DNA of 64,000 nt from Cornus controversa. Its lineage: Eukaryota; Streptophyta; Magnoliopsida; Cornales; Cornaceae. Positions 15,021 to 26,569 of this stretch are shown piece after piece. Position numbers and translations under genes: made by a program. The notes under the pieces are model-generated. The model saw only the letters and a list, made by a program, of their open reading frames with translations, was not told the DNA's origin and did not search any database. Location: NCBI GenBank assembly GCA_026545225.1, contig CM048849.1:48591836-48655835 (forward strand), written 5' to 3'. Each line of letters begins with the position of its first letter. Positions within the stretch are counted from its first letter, which is position 1.

Positions 15021-16588
15021 TCTGTTGAAATTATGGCCAGCTGATTTTTCATGCCTAATGTCATTGAGTAGTAGTTCTTAAACCTACATTTGGTATTAAT
15101 GAAAGCCACCACATTAAGCCACCACATTAATACATCATAAGGTCAAACCATGTATTGATATCATTACTGCTCTTCATAACATATCGTCACACTACTTTAA
15201 TATATTTTATTTTATTTTATTCTCTCTTTAATTGATGTTCCTTCAATGGTTGTTGACACCCAAAATATCAATTCTGTATATCAATTATAAGAGTTCAATT
15301 ATGTATTGACCAATATTTTGAGTGGTTATAAAGTACTAAGCTTATAAGTCACATTTAAGGAAAACATCCCAAAATGAAAATGGTAGGATTGTGCACAAGT
15401 ACAGCTACACCAATAGGATAGCAATTTGCCCTGCCACGACACGGGCCTGTTATTTCGATTAAATCAATTTTGAAAAAGTTTAAATGATTGTAGAACGATT
15501 AAGAGGGTGAGAGTAAAAATCAACATGATTGTTGGGTGAGAATAGAGATAGGTGCTTCTGTCCTATTTATATTTTATATTTATCATATTACTCTTATATA
15601 TATTATACACATATAAAATTAGCCTTATATAATTATATATATAATCTTTACTGATTCAAATCTTACTGGTTGTGCACATGTAAATCACCAAAACTTTTAT
15701 CACATAAAAGTGTAAAGATTAAAAAAAAGTACAATTATAAAAATACTCTTCTAAAAAAAGTTAAACAAAAAAAAGAAATAGAAAGAAAACCTTAACTACC
15801 TCGTCCCCCGCCCCGCTCCCGCCTCGTTTAATAAACGATTTGCGACAAAAATAAAAGGAGCTTTACTAAATAGGAATGAGATGATGTCCTCCACTCCAAA
15901 CCTGCTACATGCCATCCCTATATGCAAGTGGGTTATACATGATTGTTGCGATCCAGTTGCATTGTCCCCAAAGTGGTTATAATTGTTGCATTTATGTTTT
16001 ATACCTGCAGGTCACATGCCATGTCACTGTCCACTTTGTTCTCGTCCACTAGGCTCATATCCCACGATCTTCACAATCGTGATAGGACGAACAAAACTTT
16101 TCTCAAAATATAAGTAGTTAGGTTTCGTCAAAATAACAAGAAGGGCCATATGTTTCTTACAGTTTTGAAATTGAAATCAAAGATAAAAGACAAATTAACA
16201 AGTCAACCTATCTTTATCTTTTAGCTGACTCAAATTAATTCCAAATCCATTTATAATCATTTTAACAAGTACAGATATATTGCTGTCAAATCTTCTGTCA
16301 TTTATTAGTTTTAGAACTAAATTATTTGATTGATTATTCACGTACTGATCTTTTATTGAAGTTTGTTTTTATTCATTAATTTTGTAAAGAGTATAATTAA
16401 TAATCCATAAATAAGTCACCACGTGTGTTAAATAGTCTTCTAATATTCAATAATAATTATTAAAATTCACTAAAAATATATTTTTATTAAATTATGCTGT
16501 AAAATGTTATGTATCGATTATTTATGTGCAAAGTTGAAAAAAATTCATAATAACTGATTCTATTACATTATATCAAAACATACATACT
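15019..16588. other. Intergenic DNA, nothing recognised
   Basis: AT-rich sequence without credible open frames. A short GC-rich patch at 15805-15830 (CCGCCCCGCTCCCGCC) stands out but has no assigned role. Confidence 0.45.
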
Positions 16589-16597
16589 TTTTCACTA

Positions 16598-16756
16598 GGG
16601 TAATGCTACTCAGGCAGAATTTGTAGGCAGAATGTTTTATATCTATTGGATGTATGTGATAGGCCCCACCACATACACTCACCACATGCATCCAATGGAT
16701 GTAAAACATTCTGCTTATGAATTCTGCCTACGAATTCTGCATGAGTAGCATTACCC
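16598..16756. mobile_element. MULE-type MITE, 159 bp, with 9-bp target duplication
   Basis: Terminal inverted repeats of about 65 bp start GGGTAATGCTACTCAGGCAG on the left and, reversed, GGGTAATGCTACTCATGCAG on the right. They leave only a short loop, so the copy is nearly a full hairpin. It is flanked by the exact 9-bp repeat TTTTCACTA (16589-16597 and 16757-16765). A 9-bp duplication is the signature of Mutator-like transposases. There is no coding sequence, so it must have moved in trans. Confidence 0.92.
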
Positions 16757-17245
16757 TTTTCACTATTGTATGAGTCCGCCTTTGCATTGGTAGCCACTTT
16801 AGATGCATAAAAATAAAAATTACACGAAAAAACATATAAACCCCATGCCTAGTGTTCCTATTAAGCAAGCTCTTGATATTTAGCTGATGAAGGAGATTTA
16901 GTGAGACCCTGATGATAATATGAGTCATGACGTGAATCCAGGACATGTGATGCTGAGTAATTTATTTGATGTTTCCGGCCACCAATTACTTTTCTAATTA
17001 TAATAAATCTTTTCGCCTTCAAAATTTCACATAATCTTTTTAAAAAAAAAAAACTTGAAGCAGACACATAAACATACAATACCTAGTTCAACCAACTTGA
17101 CTAATCTCATTGGTCTATTCATAGATTTGATACCATGAAGTGGTGAGACTTTCTAATTAATCATTATAGATATTCTTTTTCTAAACTGGGGGGCACAAAA
17201 AATCAGTTAAGCTGGCTATTTAATTAAGTTTTTTTTTTAATTCTG

Positions 17246-17280
<35 letters not shown>

Positions 17281-17478
17281 ACTAATATTAGTTTTTTAGC
17301 CACTCAATTATATTTATAAGGCTAAACTTTATTGATACTCTCTGATGCTTGATGTATTGTCACGCAACTACAATTTTGTGCAATTTTGTCACCAACACCT
17401 TCTGAAATTTGTGTCATATATCACATATATCCCCTCATGCCAAAAGTAGGTCATGTCAGACTACTTTTGATGGTGAAT

Positions 17479-17727
17479 TGTAGTAACCCTTGTGGACGGG
17501 TGTGAGTGGGCGGGTGCGAAGACAGACACTGGGCTGAGCTACCACACTGACAGGGTGCAGGGTACTCAATCCCACATCGCCTGGGTGTGGAAAAGGGGAT
17601 GTGCTTATATGTAGTATGTTCTCTTCAAATGGTATGAGGCCTTTTGGGGTAAACCCAATAGCAAAACCGTGCGGGCTCAGGCCCAAAGCGGACAATATCA
17701 TACCATGTGTTGGAGCGGGGTATTACA
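17479..17727 (+). repeat. TRIM 5' LTR
   Basis: Begins TG and ends CA. Identical to the 3' LTR except for one C/T difference, which indicates very recent insertion. Confidence 0.93.
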
Positions 17728-17729
17728 GT

Positions 17730-17741
17730 TGGTATCAGAGC
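17730..17741 (+). promoter_or_regulatory. Primer-binding site, initiator tRNA-Met
   Basis: TGGTATCAGAGC, two bases downstream of the 5' LTR. This is the standard plant minus-strand priming site. Confidence 0.93.
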
Positions 17742-17787
17742 CTGAACCCAGCCGGAAGAAGTGTGCCGACGAGGACGTCGGGCCTCG

Positions 17788-17799
17788 TAGGGGGGTGGA
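17788..17799 (+). promoter_or_regulatory. Polypurine tract of the TRIM
   Basis: GTAGGGGGGTGGA-like purine run immediately before the 3' LTR, the plus-strand primer position. Confidence 0.75.
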
Positions 17800-17800
17800 T

Positions 17801-18049
17801 TGTAGTAACCCTTGTGGACGGGTGTGAGTGGGCGGGTGCGAAGACAGACACTGGGCTGAGCTACCACACTGACAGGGTGCAGGGTACTCAATCCCACATC
17901 GCCTGGGTGTGGAAAAGGGGATGTGCTTATATGTAGTATGTTCTCTTCAAATGGTATGAGGTCTTTTGGGGTAAACCCAATAGCAAAACCGTGCGGGCTC
18001 AGGCCCAAAGCGGACAATATCATACCATGTGTTGGAGCGGGGTATTACA
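17801..18049 (+). repeat. TRIM 3' LTR
   Basis: 249 bp, collinear with the 5' LTR with a single substitution. Confidence 0.93.
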
Positions 18050-18199
18050 TGAAAATACCATGCTACCCTTTAACTTTTGACCTAACCTTTTTGAATATTA
18101 AAATTACCTATTTAACTCTGCCTAATCGACCAAAGTACCCTCAACAATGCCCTATTATTACATACTCACTTCACTGTTATTACATTATATATATACATA

Positions 18200-18920
18200 T
18201 ATATGCTGAGCACCACTACCACCAACCACCACCACCATAACCACCATCATTACTACCACCAACCACCGCCACCACAGGCAGTAAGACCACCACCACCACC
18301 ACCGTCGAACGCCAATTGCAACCTAACCCAAACTAACTGTCACCAACCACAATCACAACCATCACTACCACCACTGTCGAACTCCAATTGCAACCTAACC
18401 CAAGCCTACTGCCACCAACCACAATCACAACCACCACCATCACTGTCGAACAAAAATTGGGGATCGGAGATGAAGAAGAAAAAGAACAAAATCAAAATAC
18501 ACAACCACAACCACCACCCCCACTGCCACCAACCACCACCATCATAAGGGGGCAAAACCACCACCACCAATGTCAAACAAAAATTAGGGATCGGAGACAA
18601 AGAAGAAGATCAAAATCAACTACACAACCAACCACCACCACCACTGGCAAGAAAACCACCATAACTGTTGAACAAAAATTGGGAATCAGAGACGAAGAAA
18701 AAGAAAAAAAATCAAAATACATAACCAACCACAACCACAACCACCACCACCACCACCACCAACAACAACCACCATCATAGGTAGCAAAACCACCATCACC
18801 ACCACTGTTGAACAAAAATTGGGAATCGAAGATGAAGAAGAAGAACAAAATAAAAATACACAACCACCACCACCATCGTCGAACAAAAATTGGGGATCGA
18901 AGACAAAGAAGAAGAACAAA
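18200..18920. repeat. ACC-rich minisatellite-like repeat
   Basis: Long CCA/CAA runs alternate with five copies of a longer motif around GAACAAAAATTGGGGATC followed by GAAGAAGAAGAA and AAATACACAACC, starting near 18448, 18575, 18668, 18810 and 18882. Spacing is irregular because the trinucleotide runs vary. His/Pro/Thr-rich frames here (for example 18388-18780) are products of the repeat. Confidence 0.85.
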
Positions 18921-19669
18921 ATCAACTACATAGAACGATTAGGCAATTCAGTCTCAACGAAGATCCAAACAGTACTCGTAGCCCCAAAGTGTTCAATTGA
19001 TTTGACGATTCCTCGTCAGAAGATGAGTTATATTCGACCAGAAGTTTTGGTTTCAAAAATTGAATTGTACAGAGCTCTGACGTAGTTCGTAGCCCAAGGA
19101 GTTCACTGAGATGAGGAGGCGACGCCATTTTACGAGTCGGTTCGCACTTCGCCTATGTTTTGCCTGATTTTAAGAGTTTGCGGTATGTAGAGGTGATGCT
19201 CGATGATAAGAGAAGATTAGCATCGTCGTCTTTCGATTGAAGCACCTTCCATAGAGATTTTAGAGCAAGAATCTAGAGAGAGATAGTGGTTGTCATTGGT
19301 GGCAGTTGTGGTGGCACCACTGGTGTGAGTTGGGATTGTGGTGGTGGTGTCGACTATGGTTGTGGTGGCACCGCCGGTATGGGTTGGAATTGTGGTGGTG
19401 ATGGTGTTGATTGTACAATATATATATAAGTAATGAGTTAAAATGGGTTAGGTAATAATCATGGGCTTTTTGATCTTTTTACAATTCTTATATTTTTATA
19501 TTAAAAATTAATTTAATAATAAGGGGTAGTCTAGACATTTCACATTTTTTTTAAATGAAAAAAATGACAGGGGGTGTTGTTGACAAAATTGCACAAAGTT
19601 GTAACTGAGTGACAATATCTCAAACTTCAGGGGGTGTCAATGAAGTGTACCCTAGGGTCAGATTTTTTG

Positions 19670-19985
19670 TTATATCAAAAGAGATAATTTATTCAACAAA
19701 AATAACTTTTTTTATTATTCAACATAAATAACTTTTTTTTTGGCATATTGTACTTTTTTTTTGAGGTCTTGTCAAATGAGATAATTTATTCAATAGAGAT
19801 AACTTTTTTTTTATCCTGTCAAATGAGATAATTTATTCAACAGAGATAACATTTTTTTTGAGTTCCTGTCAAAAGAAAAAATTTATTAAACATAAATAAC
19901 TTTTTTTGGAGTCTTTTTTTTTCCGATCCCTGTCAAAAAAGATAATTTATTCAATAAAGATAATGTCAAAAGAGACCGAAAAATA
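19670..19985. repeat. Degenerate 55-60 bp tandem repeat
   Basis: Five to six imperfect copies of a unit containing TGTCAAA, GAGATAATTTATTCAACA and GATAACTTTTTTTT lie just outside the right TIR of the 2.3-kb element. Confidence 0.7.
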
Positions 19986-21920
19986 TTAAAGATTGGAGAG
20001 AGATATAAAGGGTAATTGTGTAATTTAAAAAAATAGTAATTATTCACTTGTGAGAATAAGGTTAAAAGTGTTATTTATTTTAAAAGAGGAGTGCAAATAT
20101 AAAAAATGAGAGTGTGAATATTACATTCCTTATATATATTAGATTGAATTATAAAAAAGTTTAAATTTGTAGAATCCAATCAAATCATTTTTTTATCATT
20201 TGGTTTCATTAGTTTCAATATTTGATTTAGTTTTATTTTTTATGAAATTGTTAAAACCTATTTAATTAAGAAATACCCCAAAATGGGTCGAATCTAAACA
20301 GTGTACACCCTAACAAAAGCTTGCTAACAAACCAAAACATCGGGATTCCATAGCTGTCAAACTGGGCCGGCTTGACAGTTGGGCCATAAAGACGATTTGA
20401 CTATCGTCCCATATGAAGATACCATTCCTTAAGTACGTCTGTAAGTTCTTTTTATTTATTGCATAACATACTCTCTCTAATTCCTTAATTAGCATTGGGC
20501 CCATATAAACCCACAGTATTGTATATAATTAGAGAGAGAGAGAGAGAGAGACAGAGAGACGCAGAGAGAAATTGTATATATTCCGAATTCTGGAGCAAAA
20601 GCTCATAGCTAGTTATAGAGTACCATTTTTAAAATTTAATTTTGTGACATGTAATTTTTGTTTTTTTTAATCTTGCAAAGGTACTAAAAACAATTCATCA
20701 AAAGCAGTACAGAGCCGTAAAGTCTACTAAAAAAAAAGTATAAAGTCATTACAAAATTTGAAGCAATTTAAAAAAAAAATAGAAAGAAAAAGCTCCATTG
20801 GTGAGAGAAGAATAAAGAGGCTTCAAGTCGGAAACAATAGAAGAAGTGAACAAACAGCAATTGATCCAAAGGTCAAGCCAGATCTTTGGTAGTAGCACCT
20901 AAGTCGCATTTGCAATATAAGGTAGTTGTCGACAACGAAATTCGATTCGAAACAAGATCAGATCAAGCTGAGATCAAATCTGAACAAAACAGGACCAAAA
21001 CCTGAAACAAGATCATATCTGATCTGATTTAGGCGGGGACAATATCAAACATAAATACAAAAACAAAACTAGATCCACTCGTGACAGTCTAAAACAAGCA
21101 AAATACAAGCAGATCTAACTAAATGAAAAGAAAAACAACATAAAAAATGACTAATGGGACGAACTTACTGAAGCACACCTGCTCTATGGAACCTGCTGAA
21201 AAGGGAGAGCTTTACCTCCCTACTCCATGGAAGGCAGCGGGAAAAATATGAGAGATCTGTGGAGAGACGGAGCAGTAAGTTTTTCTTCCAAAAATGCAAG
21301 GACGTTGCCAAAAAAAAAATTGTTACATGTATTAGTTGGCTCCAATTGTGCTTTCCACATATAATAACTAGTACTGCATGATTAAAAATTATTAGTTATG
21401 GTCTTATACTACTCGCTAATAACTTTTGCAAATTTTTTTGAACTATGAGGAGGTCTTTATCCCGGAAAAAAAAAGCTACGAGGAGGTGAACCATTTAACA
21501 AGAGTATGAACTCTATTTATTAGCTCAAAATTGAGATAACATATATTCACACACACACGCACATATATAACTTTCTCTATCTTTATAAATTTTGAGATCT
21601 ACAGAATTTAGTGTTCAATAAAAGGAATGTATGGTTTTTGTGAAGAGGACAAATACTTGCTTATTCAGGAAAAAGAAACCTGCTTCTTTAGAGCTCTTTG
21701 GTCCACTTGTAATTACCGTTTATTCAACATATACCTGATGCGATGTGATGTAATGTGATAATCATTTATTTATTTTTTTATTCTAAAGCCCCAACAAAGA
21801 GCACACACATTTACAGTGTTATCCTCCACAGGATTTAAATACTCAACCTATTCTTTAAAATGATGAAAATAAGATCATGTAAACTCGACTTAAGTCACAA
21901 ATAGTGAAAATGTGAAAGCG
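19986..21920. other. Intergenic DNA, no gene recognised
   Basis: AT-rich sequence with an (AG)n run near 20530-20550. Bases 20800-21300 are less AT-rich and rich in AGATCTG/GATCAGATC-like motifs. This looks transposon-derived but is unclassified. Confidence 0.4.
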
Positions 21921-21924
21921 TCAT

Positions 21925-22105
21925 ATTTTACTAAATTTTATGAAATTATTTCATAAATTTCTATTATAAATGATGTTACAGTTGACAATATTATTAAGAT
22001 TCTGTGTATAAGAAAAATTTTATCAATACTAACTCACCATTTAATTGTCATATCATTCATGATAAAAATTTATAAAATAATTTCATAATATATAGTATTT
22101 CTTTT
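21925..22105. mobile_element. Diverged copy of the 31.97-kb MITE family
   Basis: Inverted-repeat element with TATGAAATTATTTCAT(A)AATTT near the left end and its reverse complement near the right, the same core as the element at 31970-32182. It is more decayed, without a clear duplication. It ends about 200 bp upstream of the GDSL TATA-like motif. Confidence 0.6.
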
Positions 22106-22304
22106 TAAGTTATATAATGAGAGTGACAAATTAAAAGGACGCTATTCATAAAAGTAAATGCATGTCCAGAGTACAAGAGATACTCATTTTTTTCCCTTCC
22201 ACATTAGGAAAAGGTCTTCAACTCAAGGACTATCACTCAAAATTATTGTGGAAAAAGAACATAAATGCTCAACCTAACACAGCAATATGTTCTGGCAGTC
22301 TGGC

Positions 22305-22314
22305 TTATTTAAGG
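22305..22314 (+). promoter_or_regulatory. TATA-like motif of the GDSL gene
   Basis: TTATTTAAGG, about 120 bp upstream of the ATG. Position is compatible with transcription start near 22340. Weak consensus. Confidence 0.35.
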
Positions 22315-22425
22315 AGAGAACAGACTAGTTACCTAAGCTCATAAACTTGAGAAACAAGAACCAGCTTCTTATTCTTTGAAACTCAATTTCTCTTAACACA
22401 TCAAGCTGGTTTGATAACGAGTGTG

Positions 22426-24360
22426 ATGATGATGATGATGATAAGGGTGACTCTGATGATGGTGATAACCATAGTGGCAGCATTGCAGGTCCGAGCTGCC
22501 ATTGACATTCCTCGTCTGAGGCAGTTTGCGGCCAAGAATAACGTGACATGTGTCCTTGTGTTTGGAGATTCGAGCGTTGATCCGGGCAATAACAATCATC
22601 TCCCTTTGGCACCTAAATGCAACTTCCTGCCCTATGGAAAGGATTTCTTCAGTGGCCGTCCCACAGGAAGGTTTACTAATGGCAGACTTGCCACAGACTT
22701 GATTGGTAAAACCATATATATATATATATATATATATATAATTGTCTTTCTATATTTAATTATTTGGATTTTTGATATCATGCATTGACACATTTTCTAG
22801 CTCTCCATGATACATATATAAGGATATGTTTGGATTTGTTTGGGTACCAACCACTAAAATTGTTGGGTTTCATGCTGATGAAGAATTTTTATTTTATTTT
22901 TACAATGGATGATGGTAATGTCAGGTTTCTTACAGCACAATTAGTTGGACGAGCTAGTTCAGCCTACACACAGTCTCCTAAACTACATGCACTAGACAAT
23001 TGCATATTTTTTTTTTAATAAAGTGGTTTTAAAGAACTTCAAACTCTAGACTTCTAAGACATGAAGTGATAGTCTTGTCGCTGAGCTATCCTTGTAGGAT
23101 CATGCAAATAAAAATTTAGAGTTGTTAGTTATGATGAAATGATGGGCTCTTTAAAGTTTTGAGGGTTAGTTTTCTAGAAATAATTATGAAAAAATAAAAA
23201 AAATTATTTTTCAAAGAATTATTTTTCAAAAACAAGTTGTTTTTGAGCTCGTTTGACTGACGCTACTGTTAAACGGAAAAAAAAATACTTTTGTCAGAAG
23301 TGTAGTAAGAAAATTACTGTCAGTAAAAGTACTTTTCTAATTTTGTTATGTTAAGTAACAATATTGTCATATAAGCTTATATCTTTAATTTTAAATAATA
23401 CCTTTTAATAGGATGTTATTATATTTGATAATAACAACTTTATAGAAGAAGAAGTGAAATTGTCTTTAAAAAAAAAGAGAGTATAAAATTGTCTAAGGAG
23501 AAATAGTTAACTAATATATAAAACCTCTACTCTGAAAGCAATTTTTAAAGCTACAAATTTTAGCTTCACTCAAAAACTCTACTAAACTAAAATTAGTAAT
23601 TATTAAAAGCGCTTATAATAGTTACTAAACACATTTTTTTAAAATTAAAGCGGTTTTTATCGATTGAAAAACAATTTCAAATAGGCACATAACTGATTTT
23701 TTAGAAAACTGTTTTTATGAATTGTCAATCAAATAGATTTTTTATTTTTAGTTATAAAAAAAAACAGAAAAGTGTTACCAGAAATAAGCTCTTAGATACT
23801 TTGAAGGCAAAAGTGCAAAAAAAAAAATTCCTTATGAACTTTCTTCTATGTGCAAAAACACCCCATAAACTATTTTTTTTGAGCAAATCAATCTCTCATC
23901 TTCCAAAATTGGACAATTTGACCCTCTAACAAAATTATAATGACATATATACTCTTTACGATGACCATTATGTCAAAGGTCGTATTTAGTGCACAAAACT
24001 TCTGCTTCAACAGGGTCTGAGAGAGGTGGATGTCAACAAGCTTGGCCTCAATTTTGGAAAGGTTGTTCCTAAGTTTCGAACTTGCGAGCGACACATCACT
24101 TTTGAACAGGGCACTTTTATTTTAAAAAACTTAAATAATAAAGCTCTATTAGTCTTTCATTTTTTTATGTTTCTAAACTAATTATTTGAAAATTTTATTT
24201 ATTTATTGAAAACACTATGTTTACAAGAGAATGATATAATGGTCATAACAAAGAGTATATATGTCATGAGATTGAGTTGTCTACTTTTTTTTTGAAATGA
24301 GAGGTTGATTTGTTTAAAAAAAAATAGTTTAGAAAGTATTTTTTGCACATGAAAAAAGTT

Positions 24361-24417
<57 letters not shown>

Positions 24418-25308
24418 CAGTTTGGCTTACTTTGAAAATAGTTTTCAGAATACGGTTGTAAAAACTGCAAAAGGTCATCTATTCTCTAAAATCATGCATT
24501 TTTAACCGAGATAATGGTTTTTAAAATACTTCAACAAACAGATTTTCAACTGTTTTCAGTTTTTTAATTCTAAGAAATTAATATGCTCAGAAAACTGAAC
24601 TATGTATTTCGATCTTCAAACTACGTCTTTGAAAACTGAAACATCAAGTTATATGTCGTTAGATTTTTTTTTTTTAAAATATAAAGGGCATAAGTTAAAA
24701 AAATTATATATCCGAGCATATTTTGGGATATCCTGAAAAGGAAGAAATGTGTACAACAGAGGGAAGAGAATATATGGGGCAAAAATACAGGTGAAATTAT
24801 ATGTGTTTGTATATATATATATACAGATCTCTTTCAGACCATGTATATTAAGCATCAAATATGATTGCAGAAGGATAGTTACTTTATATATATATATACA
24901 CACACACACAGACTCACAGTTGGGCAGCAATTCTACTCGTCTCTATAGCTATCAAGCAATATTACTCCACCCAAAATATATAAATGTTTGTGTGTATATA
25001 CGACGCTGCTAGATTTTGCAAGGAATACATATCATTAATTATGCAACTTAATTATATAAATAACTTTGTAATTAATACTTTTTAATATATTTGTTGGCCC
25101 CTATTTCTTTTTTCCTTCTAGCCGAGGCATTAGGTTATACAAAAATAATTCCAGGCTATCTTGACCCAAAGTTGAAGAAGGAGGATCTGCTTCACGGTGT
25201 TAGTTTTGCATCAGGTGGTGCTGGCTATGATGACCTCACCACCAATCTCTCAGTAAGTTCTCCAATTTAACCTCTCACAACCCATATTTAAGTAGGTTGG
25301 CAAAGAAT

Positions 25309-25352
<44 letters not shown>

Positions 25353-26504
25353 CTTCCTCCGTGTCAGTTCAATGGTTTATATTTTTGTTTTTATTTACGG
25401 AGTATGATATTTCAACTTTAAAACGGGAGATGCATTCATGCATTATATTCTTTTTGAAATATATGTATATATTATGAAGGTGAAAATTTTGAATACGTAT
25501 TTATGAGAAGATATATAATTCATCTCACTTTTGATTTTTCAAATGAGAGAAATATTTTGAAACAATAAAAAGAAAAAAAGAAAACCCCCCAAAGTGCACT
25601 AAAATCCATACCTCATTTCTGTTTTTTTTGGTGCAACAAATCTTCCTGCATTTACAAATGGTTACAATTTCTGACTATTTGGATTAAGGAATCACGTAAA
25701 ATGATATAAATATCCTCACAAATAAAAAAAAAATTTAAAGAAAAGAAAGAAAAACATTAATTTATCATAAAATACTAAAAAAATGATGAATTTTGTTTGG
25801 TAAATTAAATCGGTATTTTTTTCAGTATTTTTTGATAAATTAAATATTTTTTTGAGAATTTATATCATTTTACGTTATTTCTTAATTTAAATAGGAACAA
25901 ATTGTAACGGTTTGTAAATTAAGAGGGATTTGTTGCACCAAAATAAAAAAGAAAGATACTGTGTAACGCTTTGAACTTAGAGGAAAGTTTAGTACGCTAT
26001 AGCCAAAAAAAAGAAAGATGGAATATTAAAATGAGACTGAGGGAGTATATATATTTTATAGTATGTTATTGTTATATACATATATGTATATATATGCTTG
26101 TATGTTTACCAACGGTTTTGAGCTTTAACCCATTTAAGAATTTTATATATATATATATATATATATTTTCTTGACAAATAACTCCTACCATTGTCTTTGA
26201 AAGATTTGAATCCTTCACCTTGTGCCCGATGCATGCATTTAATTAATATATATTGATTTGATGAACCAGAATGCACTACCTATGTGGAAGCAACTGGAGT
26301 ATTTCAGGCATTACAAGATGCGGTTGAGCCAAGTGGTGGGAAAGAAGAAGGCTAAAGAAATAACCAGTAATGCCATATTTATTCTGAGTATGGGCACCAA
26401 TGATTTTCTCAAAAACTATTACCTCGACCCTACTCGCTCCCAACAATTCACTATTCAACAATACCAGAATTACCTCATCTCTTGCATGTTTCGTGCCGTC
26501 AAGG

Positions 26505-26569
<65 letters not shown>

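Larger units (their letters stand above)
17479..18049 (+). mobile_element. Complete TRIM (miniature LTR retrotransposon)
   Basis: Two direct 249-bp LTRs (17479-17727 and 17801-18049), each TGTAGTAACCC...GTATTACA, enclose a 73-bp internal region. Two bases after the left LTR is the primer-binding site TGGTATCAGAGC, complementary to the 3' end of initiator tRNA-Met. The internal region ends in a G-rich polypurine tract before the right LTR. I see one LTR difference (C in GAGGCCTTTTGG versus T). Flanks TGAAT and TGAAA suggest a 5-bp target duplication with one mismatch. There is no coding capacity and no 5S rRNA-like segment, so it is not of the Cassandra type. Confidence 0.93.
17319..19653. mobile_element. 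2.3-kb inverted-repeat element, MULE-like, with nested TRIM
   Basis: Bases 17319-17410 and 19568-19653 are imperfect reverse complements over roughly 85-95 bp. Both ends share, in order, CATTG- or TATTG-like motifs, ATTGTCAC, TTTGTGCAATTTTGTCA and CAACACC. Such text-like TIRs are common in plant non-autonomous MULEs, but no 9-bp duplication is left, so age or truncation is assumed. The interior holds a TRIM (17479-18049), a long ACC-rich repeat (18200-18920), and an unbiased stretch at 18940-19270 that could be captured host sequence but was not identified. Confidence 0.6.

Noticed and set aside
17479..18049. Assignment of the TRIM to the Cassandra family
   Set aside because: Cassandra LTRs contain a 5S rRNA-like segment; none is seen here.
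17601..18240. Open frames of 105-132 codons on both strands
   Set aside because: They lie in the TRIM LTRs and repeat because the LTRs repeat; non-coding.
18203..18780. His/Thr/Pro-rich open frames
   Set aside because: Translations of an ACC-type repeat. Several frames are open at once, as expected for trinucleotide repeats.
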